Source: Ciona intestinalis | Lineage: Eukaryota > Chordata > Ascidiacea > Phlebobranchia > Cionidae | Length of the DNA stretch: 64,000 bases | Direction of reading: 5' to 3' | Assembly (NCBI RefSeq): GCF_000224145.3 | Contig: NC_020169.2 | Location: 3,616,957 to 3,680,956 of the forward strand | Shown: positions 36,583 through 45,978 of the stretch, piece by piece | How the letters are laid out: each line of letters begins with the position of its first letter | Numbering within the stretch: the first letter of the stretch is position 1 | The notes under the pieces: model-generated | What the model saw: only the letters and a program-made list of their open reading frames with translations | Database searches by the model: none | Told to the model about the DNA's origin: nothing | Made by a program: the position numbers and the translations under genes

Positions 36583-39154
36583 TCAAACGTCCGTTGATTC
36601 GTGATTTAAAGTTTGCATAGAAATATTTTCTGGGCAACGAAGGTGTCCTAGATTCATTGTATCTGTAAATCATGATCAAACGTTCATAAATTTCTTTGAA
36701 GAATTTCAAAAATCGCTTGATTAAAGGGTGACCATTGATAACTATGAGCACATTGGGATGAACAAAGCGCAATTGCTCCACACTACTTGGAATGCTGTAA
36801 TATTTATGTCACCGCAATAATCTTTACACTACCTGGACGACGACGTTGTTCTGCTGGACTTGGTGAAGCCATTTCAGTAAAGTTTGCTGTTTTATTAGGA
36901 AGAGTTTGATTAAATGGTGAATAGACAATACAGTTTTTAATAAGCTTGTTTCAATAAATAATTTTGTACTAGTTTAATGTATAGCCTACTTGTACTAACC
37001 ATTCATCGTTAATACTCAAATACGTTAACTTACAGTCGGGTCGAAAATCCTCCGTTTGCTGCAACTCCATCGATTCGCCCTTTGCTGTGCTACAAGATTG
37101 TAACGACGAGGCCTTCATCGGAGATCCGTGTTCTAGTGGAAACCGGTATAATTTAACATTACTTTTATTAAGATATCACATACGGCGGCACGTTATTTAC
37201 TTTTGGGAAAAAAAGCTGTTGTGCACCTTACCTAAATAATGGTACACGCTCAAACAAAACTGTTTAATTTTGTTTCACCTGTTCTGAGTTTGTTATTAGA
37301 ACAACTTGGAGAACTTGATTACCTTTTGGAAACATATCGTGCGTTGAGTTATATGGTTCGGTGCTGTCATCTGCGTCGATATATGAAAAACCTGAACCGA
37401 AAAACAAATCATTGACGTGAGTTATGAACTAAAACAAAATAAGTTACAAAGATCATAGGTTTTGTTGGCGTGCTTACTGTCCGGTTGTATATCTGGTGAA
37501 TATGATCCTTGTTCCTGTTCTCTCATTAGACTAAAGTTATTTGTTGAGTTGGTATTTTCTGCAAAGTTATGATCATTACATATACATAACATAAATGGAA
37601 TCGGGTGAGAGAAAATAGGACACCTTTTCATATATTTTCTCGTCATATTTGGTAATAAACAAAGAACATTCAAAGAATTATAAAAACTGTATCGTCCCGA
37701 CCTTATAGACCGTTGTTAATTGTTTAAAACACGATTGAAATATTCGAATATTTTATGCCAAAGGTGTTCCATCTTACCCTAACCTACATTATGTATTTAT
37801 TCTTTTAATTACAGTGATGAAGTTTAAATTCATAATTAATTCAACAAACCGAAAGGGATTAACAAAATAAACGATCGTTTGAATACACAGTCATATCATA
37901 TTTCACTCACATTACACGTAAACCATCCATCAGCATCAAAGCCAGGTAATATCGTCCGTATTAAATAAAATACTTTATAAAACTTAGCGTTAACACCGTT
38001 TTTATAAAACTTAGCTAATAATAACATATTTTGGTTTGTCAACGGATTGTACAAACATACCAGTATCATCAACTGGTGGTACAATCGGTTTTCGCGTCAC
38101 TCCGTTATCTGATTTCTCTGCATCGCTGGGTCTTTCTGTTTCTATTGCTAAAGAACAGCCATGGATAAAAATACGATATATATACGTTGTTTTAGGAATA
38201 TATACGTTTTAAATACCAAGAACATATTAACTGTTAATCCAGAATATATTAACTGTTAATGCGTTCTGCATGTTTACATCGTCATGCTAAAGGAACCATA
38301 TAACAAAATAACTTTAAAACAAACCAACAGGTCGTTCTAGTGGTTTGGTTGGGAATGTGCCGTTGACTATCTTGACCTCTGTGAAATTTATAGTTCGTTG
38401 CGGCGCAGCATTCTCACTTGGCTGTGCAGATAAAAACATGTTAACTCTTAACAATTAGGTCTCTGGTTTCCCCTGTATAGCCCATTTCATTGCTTTACTA
38501 TGCAAATATATTAAATACCACTAACATTTTCTTCCTTTTATTGTTGTGTATGCACACACAAACAATATACGTATATATCTTTTACAATGTTTTGTATTTG
38601 ACGTAAGTTGTACCTGATGTTCTTGAGGTTGAACTTGAGGTTGGGGCTGAGGTTGGGACTGAGGTTGGGGCAATAGGTTCTCCTCAAGATCACTTGACGC
38701 CAGAATGACTAATCATTATAAAAAAATTAGCATATAAGATTTTAAAGCAAGTACCAGCTAATTTTAAACCTGCTGCTGGATGTTGGAACACTGGTCTCTG
38801 CTCGTTCACATTTTCAACTTTTCCTTGAAAACAGCAGATAATCTAAAATGAGTTATTTTTATGTACTTTAAATCATCATGTTGGTATGTACATACTGCTA
38901 CTTAAAATAGGTAACTATGAGCGACTTCCTCATGGCCGACTTTTACATATTGCAAAAGAGGAACTTATAACTTTTTACTATAATCTACACCCTGCCTACA
39001 GCATCGTTTTAGCTATTTGTAAGTAACAAAAAGCTATGGATTGACAACACAAACGCTGCGTATATGTTTGTTTAAAATCTATTTTCTATGACTTTGATCA
39101 TATAACACCTACTATTAGGTGGTTGGGCGGCAAACGTCGACTAACCTGTCCCAT
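36583..39154 (-). CDS. Lipid-anchor-type disordered protein B (247 residues)
   Basis: Ten exons: 39146-39154, 38770-38842, 38614-38708, 38325-38421, 38061-38147, 37478-37558, 37323-37391, 37034-37132, 36833-36886 and 36583-36662. The N-terminus MGQIICCFQGKVENVNEQRP repeats the myristoylation/palmitoylation pattern of gene A. Exon 3 has a Pro-Gln repeat (QPQSQPQPQPQVQPQ). Later motifs shared with gene A are VTRKPIVPPVDD, FSYIDADD, YNSTHDMFPK, an Arg patch EQRRRP, and C-terminal NISMQTLNHESTD. The remainder is polar and low in complexity. Exons, introns and upstream sequence were duplicated together with gene A. Function unknown; a membrane-tethered adaptor with conserved short linear motifs fits what is seen. 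Confidence 0.75.
37601..37786 (-). mobile_element. MITE copy 14
   Basis: In intron 5 of gene B, reverse orientation. Core AACAAAGAACATTCAAAGAA; ends moderately diverged (GGTGTTCCATCTTACCCTAA). Confidence 0.8.
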
Positions 39155-40363
39155 AAGCGTTTCACTTCTTGACAGTTAAGATGTACTAAAAGCTGAAACG
39201 TTAGCCTGAACTGCGTGGCAACAAACCCACTTCGTATGCAAATTCACAGCACCAAATAGACGAAACTTTTCAACTCTATTGACCAAACCCTTTCCCTAAA
39301 TAGGTTTGCATTGAAGTGTATCCAAGCCAACCAACACATACACCTCAGTAAGTTTACTCTAGTGACTCCATAAATAAGTGACACAAAGTTTAAAGGGCGA
39401 TGTTTCTCTCTTTCGTGCTCCTTTCTCTGTTTTTTTATGCAAATATGAATTCGATGTTTGTTTGACTTTTCTATAAAGCTGTGACTCACACAAAAATACT
39501 TATATAGCTTCATTTTACGACTAATTTTTAAAACTTTTTTTGCTTATACCATTCTCTAATGCCTAGACGTGTATGCTTAAACTTGTACGCGTATATGAAT
39601 ATAAAATCTTTCATATGCTGTATAGGACTGTAGGTAACAACACACCAGCATTCATCTCCATCATACGGTTTGTTACGCACGGTGGATCATGTTTCGCCTT
39701 GCTATTATCAAACAATATTCATCCCGCAAAGTCGTTACGTGCTGTGTACTGAGGTCTATATACAACTCATTTGTTCAAATTTGACCATAATAAGTCAACG
39801 GCCTTTCAATACCTTTTCATGTCTATTTATGCAACGATAAATTAAACCATTAAACTTTAATCGAGACACTCAGTAAGCAAAAAAGTTTTGTTTTAACCAG
39901 TAGTTGCGCAGGTTTTAAACGAATGCTGTCATATATATGTGCTTGTGTTTGTATTTTACTTTTTAAGTTTATGGTTGCCCTTTTAATACACGGGAATTCC
40001 ACCTTAGCTATCTCTATATTACGAGAAATGAACTATTCTTCTGGTATATACGGTCATCACCTCGAGAGTAAAGTTCTATAATTCCGCGAAATCTCCAAAC
40101 CCGGTCGACAAATATTATCAGAGTAAATAGAAATTACGGTTGACACATAAATAATATTACCACTTCGACATAAACAAGCAAGAAGGTTTTCTTGTTAATT
40201 AATCTCCGTGTTAATTAAGAATTCGTGATCACCTTGGGTAAAATGAACGAGACAAACAAACACCTGAATATCAGGTATCATCCCGGGCTTTCATTCACAT
40301 AACAGAAGCAACAAAAGGCGCGGCTTTATTCTTCGAATTAACATCTATAGTCAGTACAGTAAA
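39155..40363. other. Divergent promoter region, gene B / CCDC198-like gene
   Basis: Head-to-head interval. The half next to gene B (to about 39830) is the duplicate of the gene A upstream region. The remainder holds the promoter of the plus-strand gene, with no further feature recognised. Confidence 0.55.
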
Positions 40364-42158
40364 ATGGGTTGCTCCGCCAGTAAAGCTGCTTTAGCACCAG
40401 TTATTGAAGAAAAATCTCAGCGCAACCGAAATGAAAGAAGTGACAGTCCGAAATCGACAGATAGTGGCATAGAATTGAATGAATCGACACCCAGCGAGTC
40501 ATTTCCAGATAAGCAACCAAAAGGCAATTTAAAAAGTGCCAAAAAGGTTGCAAAAAATAAAGGTAACAGATCTAAACTTCTTTCCTGTACAAGTACAACA
40601 ATATATCTTATATTAACAGGGATAGCGTTCGACGTCACGTTTCAAGAAGCAAAAGGAATAATTAAACAACATCCTCCCAAATCAGCAGCGGTAAACACTG
40701 TAGTATAGTAGGACGGGGGAGACGGGACACCTTTAGCACATAATATTTAACTATCCTGATCGCGTTTTTAAAAATTAACAATGGTCCTTGGGAGTGGTGA
40801 GGACACGGTTTTATAATTCTTTGAATGTTCTGTGTTTACTACTAAATGGGACGAGAAAATGAAATAAAAAGTTGTCCCATCTTCCCCCATGCTACTGTAC
40901 AATAATACCACTTTTATGCCACTCCTCTAACAGTGTAACACAAAGCGATTTTTAGAGTCGTCTTAGCTCTGGTTCTAGTAGAGGTAGGAAGAAACCAAAC
41001 CAGCTTCCAGCGCTCGAACTAACAATAACTCAAAGGACAAATGTGCCGAGTCGTCTGAAACGCCATGCAGATCTGAAACTGGATACCGATGAGGTAGCGC
41101 AATTCTTAGATTGACTACTACTGCAACATATACAAAGAATAAAATAATATTGTCAAAGCCGGTTCTCTAATACATTACTTACTTATTTTGTAGTTGCAAA
41201 GGCGGCAAGAAGAGGCCGAAAGAAAAAGAGAAATGGATCGACTTGCAAAGATTGCTTTGCAAAGAAGACGTGAGCTTCATGCTAAAAAAGTTGCTGCGAG
41301 GGTGAGTCACCTGGTGGTAGTGAATATGATCAACTACAAATGAAATATTATGCAGATTGCAAACAATAAATCGGGCTCAGGTCAAAATTGATTATTTTTC
41401 AGCGCCAACGAAACCAATGGGACAGCGAGTCCGACAGCGACGGCCTAGACAAAGACGAAACTTACAACAACGATGATAACGGTACTTATGGAATGAAAAT
41501 CAATATTCAGGGGTTTACATGTGAATGTTTTTGTAATTGATTGGTGTTTATAAAAGAAAATTAATTGCTAATAACTTTCATGACTTCGAAAAAGACACTT
41601 ATTCTGTGGCAAACCAGGGGTCCCTTATGAGTCGTCTTCAACTCTACGACAGTTGTTTGCACCGCCACGCGAGGAAATAATATTTGCATTCACTGTTTAA
41701 ACGTTACTGCAGAGTTTAATTGGGATGACGAGAGTGATGTGGCAGACAAGGATTCAGCGACAATGGATGTGGTAACCGAAAGTTCTTTGGGTCGTCGCAA
41801 CTTATTTGATTCTAATAAAGAAGCTTTGGAGCGTAAAATAAACAGTGAAAATACATCAGAACTGGATAAATCCGAGAGCGATTTCGATTATTCTGAACCT
41901 GACACGGGTGAAAAGCTTCGCATTTCTAAAGACTCAACTTTAAACGATGAATCTTCCTCGCCTTCCATTGATCAAAGTGACCAAACATTGAACTTCGACA
42001 GCGAATTGGATTGGCACTCAAACGATGTCAAACAAAACGGAAGTAATCAAAAACTTTATTCAGAATCAGTGATCGAATACAGCACGACTACAAGCAACAA
42101 GTATTATCAGAAATCGGTAAAAACGATAAATATTGATGATAATGGCGTAAACGAATGA
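40364..42158 (+). CDS. N-acylated coiled-coil protein, CCDC198-like (346 residues)
   Basis: Six exons: 40364-40562, 40620-40690, 40956-41093, 41194-41301, 41403-41481 and 41713-42158. The N-terminus MGCSASKAALAPVIEEK offers Gly2 myristoylation and Cys3 palmitoylation. Next come a Ser-rich stretch (STDSGIELNESTPSES), an IIKQHPP motif, and a charged helix likely to form a coiled coil (LQRRQEEAERKREMDRLAKI, then ALQRRRELHAKK). WDSESDSDGLDKDE and a long acidic, disordered tail follow. The order MG..SK, IIK.HPP, Arg/Glu helix, WDS..SDSD...KDE recalls vertebrate CCDC198 (C14orf105). That match is from memory and moderate. Intron 2 consists mostly of a MITE. Confidence 0.7.
40709..40894 (+). mobile_element. 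MITE copy 15
   Basis: Fills about 70% of the 265-base intron 2 of the CCDC198-like gene, starting 18 bases after the donor site. GACGGGGGAGACGGGACACC left end, GTTGTCCCATCTTCCCCCAT right end. Confidence 0.9.
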
Positions 42159-42433
42159 CCGAGATTCATGTTGTCGTATATTACACACATATGATTCGTT
42201 TTGTTCAAAATCTTGCATTTACAACACCATATTTTAACAGATTGTAATATGTTTTTTTAATATATACACTATAGGCTATATTGAGGGTATAAAAAACAGG
42301 TATTCTAGTGCAGAATTAGCCATAGTACAGGCCTGTTGAAGTCGCTGCTGCCTTACTGTGAGCATGCAGAACATGTACGCAGGGATCAGCGCAGAAGTGA
42401 CTCAACAAATCCGCCAGCAACTTGTCGGGTAGC

Positions 42434-44932
42434 TTATGTTCCACCATCTTGAACTTCGTAAATGTGGTTTTTGTCTCCGGCCAAGTGCGACAATTGTGCT
42501 TGATCGAATTTCGTTATATCATTTCTATACACGTAAACGTACGTCTGCAACATCAACACACTTAAGTGCTAGCAAGGTTTTAATTTAAATAATCATTGTT
42601 GGTAAACTAACCAGAATTCCATCACGCCTCAAAGCTTCAGCAGCAGCTTGTACGTCCTGATGCGACTCTGCATCTGTGATGACAGCTAGCATTTTTGGAA
42701 CCCTTCTGTCACGGGCGCCAACTCTTTCCCTAAAAAGGTAGTTACTCGCATACCACAGCGCTGTTGCTGTGTTCACTCTTTGGCCTGTATGGGAACAGAA
42801 AATAAAATCCAATTAGGCATATAACTTTATGCTGCTATTTGCCACCGGTTATATATACAGCATGCACCAATCTCGTATATTATCTTATGTTATGTGTCTC
42901 TTGCTTACCCATTTTATCAAAATCGATATCAATCAATCTTTCTGAAAATAGTTCAAGAAACTTTGTTTCGTTGTAGTTAGATTCTTTGAATTGTATGAGG
43001 GTTTCTTCATGGACGCGATCGCTGAAGAAAACCGCCGAACCTTGGAATGATTCAGGGCCCCAACGGCTGTGACTAATTTGACAAATATATATGATTATAA
43101 GCGACCTAATAAGGTTGTGCGGAAAGCCATGAACTGTATCTTACTATGTGATCGAATCTCCCATGTTCAACAAAGCTAACCAGTTTTCCCAGGAAGAAGC
43201 ATGGAATAGTTGAACGTAGTCGTATAGCAAATATTCGGGACATGGGCCTGCAAAGTGTATACACTCCTATCAAATATGGGTAATGAACCAGTTATATAGA
43301 GAAAAATTTCCCATTGATATCGCGAGGTATCTATGCGGACACGTTATTAAATATTAAATACAGTGGGGTGGGGGAGGTTGGGACCCCTTTTCATTATATT
43401 TTCTTGTCCAATTTAGCAGTATAAAAAAGACCTTTTAAAGAATTATTTAAAACCCTACTCCTAAAAATCTTATGGAACGTTGTTAATTGTTTAAAACACG
43501 ACGAGGATGGTAAAGATGCCCCATCTTTCCCTCACCCTATTATATGGAAATCATAACGCCCAATTATAGTTACGAGTGCCGTATAAAATTTTTGGTCAAA
43601 TAAATAATAACAAGTAGCCTTTTTTGTATATTAAACTATAAAATTTAGCAGAAAACGTACGTGCACAGCATGGCATTGGTTTCTCCCACGATCCATTTTG
43701 ATGACAAGTATTAGAAATATCTGAAGAAGGGTACACTTCATATTCTCCGTTGCAGCTATAATTGCAAACTGAACCTGGCTCTTCACCGTCGGTGCAAGAA
43801 TATTGGCCGTGGTACAGAGTAGCCTGTTGTTGGGGACACGTCAGACCTATAAATAATTATTAAGTTTTACTACAGGAGGAGAAGATGGGACACCTCTTCA
43901 TTCTTTTTTTTATCCCATTTGGTAGGAAACAAAGTACATTCAATAAATTTTAGAACCGTATTTATCCTCACGCTTCCCATACATTGTTGTTCATTGTTAA
44001 AAACACGATCAAAATGTTTGGATATTATGTGTTAAAGTTTGCCGTATGCCCCATCCTATATAAAAACGTAAAATAATTTCGATAGTTAAATTGTATATAC
44101 ACTATACATCACTTGATACGGAAAATTAACGCCGATACAATTATATTATAGAAAATAAACATGTACTTTGCAGTTTGGCGGGTGCTGGTGGTAATGGGTC
44201 AGATTCCATCTTCGTACAGGTTAATGGACCTTCATTGCATAAATCATCGTTGCAGCAACAACGACATACAGAGTTACTTTGGTCTTCATTACATTGGGTA
44301 CTGGGGCCTGATTTCATTTGATTCTACCGGAAACATGACTTTGAGTTTAATAACTGTTAAACCTAGAGTCCATGTGATATGTCTGTATCAGCATGTATCG
44401 TGAGACTTGGTTGATATATACGTTCATAACTTCTAAATGAGCTACATCGGTTCACGCAAGTATATTTTTAACGACCATGCAACCACTTACAAATAAACTA
44501 AACAACTAAAAATATAACTTACTTGAGCCTCATTCGCTTCGCATGCTTGTTTCTGCTTGCACTGCTTAGAGACACCAACCACCTTTAACTCAGATCCCAC
44601 TTGAACTCTCCTTACTTCTGTCTCGCATGATGCCTGCAGAAACCAACGCGAACGTTATATTTTAAACGTTATACATAGGTAATGGAATATGCATAGACTC
44701 TCATATCCATACCTCCGCAAAAGAACAGAGTTCTACGCTGGCTGATAAATCGCATTCTTCAATACTCTTGCCTCTGCATTGTAAACACCTAAGACCTGAA
44801 ATAATACAAAACTTAACTTTATTACATATAGGCCTGTATACGGTATAGCAAATAAATTTTAGGTTGGTATGTCATACCTTCGGTAGCTACTGCAACTGTG
44901 CAAAGACTTGCAATAAAAAGAAAGAATCTCAT
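42434..44932 (-). CDS. Secreted Ly6/uPAR - Sushi - VWA protein (380 residues)
   Basis: Nine exons: 44878-44932, 44713-44795, 44523-44633, 44167-44323, 43661-43846, 43145-43247, 42909-43072, 42612-42784 and 42434-42544. Signal peptide MRFFLFIASLCTVAVA. A Ly6/uPAR-type three-finger domain follows (LRCLQCRGKS, CETEVRRVQVG, CKQKQAC, ending CRCCCNDDLCN), then a Sushi/CCP module (LTCPQQQATLYHGQYSC to NGSWEKPMPC). Last is a von Willebrand A domain (SSWENWLALLNM, GSAVFFSDRVHEETL, KMLAVITDAESHQDV, AQLSHLAGDKNHIYEV). No TM segment is seen, so it is probably extracellular. The metal-binding DxSxS of VWA is missing (LLYDYVQLF instead), so binding would be metal-independent. Two MITEs lie in its introns. 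Confidence 0.85.
43359..43539 (-). mobile_element. MITE copy 16
   Basis: In intron 5 of the Ly6/Sushi/VWA gene, reverse orientation. Left GGGGTGGGGGAGGTTGGGAC, right CCCATCTTTCCCTCACCCTA. Confidence 0.85.
43870..44058 (-). mobile_element. MITE copy 17
   Basis: In intron 4 of the same gene, reverse orientation. Left GGAGGAGAAGATGGGACACC; right end decayed. Confidence 0.75.
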
Positions 44933-45693
44933 TGTGAAGGTAACAGGCAGCGGCAACTTCTTCTGACGTATGGTCAAAATAATAGACTGTCAAAGAGTTA
45001 GGTCGCTTTTATACAATGCAATCGCGTCTTTTAAAACACCAATTAATCATATACGCTCTGTTTTTATATAGGAATACCAGAGCCACCGTATGAATTACTA
45101 CTCTAATGTTTAATCGTTTTTTAAAAGTATACTTTCCATTGCAGGTATTTAAGTGTGCAATGGCAGTGACCTTTACTCATTAGGTAATATTTATATGCAT
45201 GACAGCTATTTTGGCTTTATCGCTCGTAAATATTAGAAACATATGTGTATACGGAAGTCAATAAAACTGACGTCGCCGTGACAGTCACACTATTGCAACA
45301 GGTTTTACCACCGCCAAGAAGCCATGTTTGTACAGGTTTATAGTTTTTTTCAAGCAAATTGGCGTGATCAGTACGTTATGTTGGCAATATACATAACACA
45401 CTTAATATTAAATAGCAGCAAGTTCCTGACAAGCCCAAGATTTATACCCTAAACGCATTTGATTCCAAAACTTGATTCTGCAAGTCAGTGTTTCGATACA
45501 GTTTTGTCATATGATTAAAACGAAACAGATTGGTTTGTTCTCAGCCCCGAGGTCATTCTGGTCGATATAAGGTTGTTTGCGATGGAAAATTTCTAGTGTT
45601 TTCACTTTGGTTTCGGAAACTTCGTGTTACGACTTATGAAGCCAGAAATTCCCACCCATGACCGAAAGTTGCATCATGTTGTTTTGTACTGTG

Positions 45694-45701
45694 TGACGTC
45701 A
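45694..45701. promoter_or_regulatory. CRE palindrome TGACGTCA upstream of XBP1
   Basis: Perfect CREB/ATF consensus about 285 bases upstream of the XBP1 start codon and 32 bases upstream of the ERSE. ATF6 and XBP1 recognise related TGACGT sites. Confidence 0.5.
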
Positions 45702-45732
45702 AACCCTTTTCGCGGAAATAGATCGCACTTAG

Positions 45733-45751
45733 CCAATAGGAGCGCGCCACG
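45733..45751 (+). promoter_or_regulatory. ER stress response element (CCAAT-N9-CCACG)
   Basis: CCAATAGGAGCGCGCCACG matches the ERSE exactly: CCAAT, nine bases, CCACG. In vertebrates NF-Y plus ATF6 or XBP1 bind this element in unfolded-protein-response genes, including XBP1 itself. It lies about 230 bases upstream of the XBP1 start codon. Confidence 0.8.
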
Positions 45752-45978
45752 GTGGCAGTCACGAGAAAGCCACATCATCGCAACGAAAACGGACCACAGT
45801 CGATTTGTATGAAACAACCGAAAGATGTAAGAAGAGTAGTTCGATCATTTGTGATTGTTGTGCGCGCATAAAGTGCGAATTAAGTCCATAAAATAGTAAA
45901 TGTGCATTTGAGACCACGAAGCACAGTAGACAATTTAGATTAGATTTCATATTTAGCCGATAACCCAAAGAACTTTCT

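Larger units (their letters stand above)
44933..45978. other. Divergent promoter region, VWA gene / XBP1
   Basis: The XBP1-proximal 350 bases carry an ERSE and a CRE palindrome (listed separately) and the probable 5' UTR. The rest is AT-rich without recognised features. Confidence 0.55.

Noticed and set aside
36500-36781. 93-codon minus-strand frame over the end of gene B
   Set aside because: Different frame from the paralogue-supported last exon (36583-36662); similarity to gene A is in the other frame.
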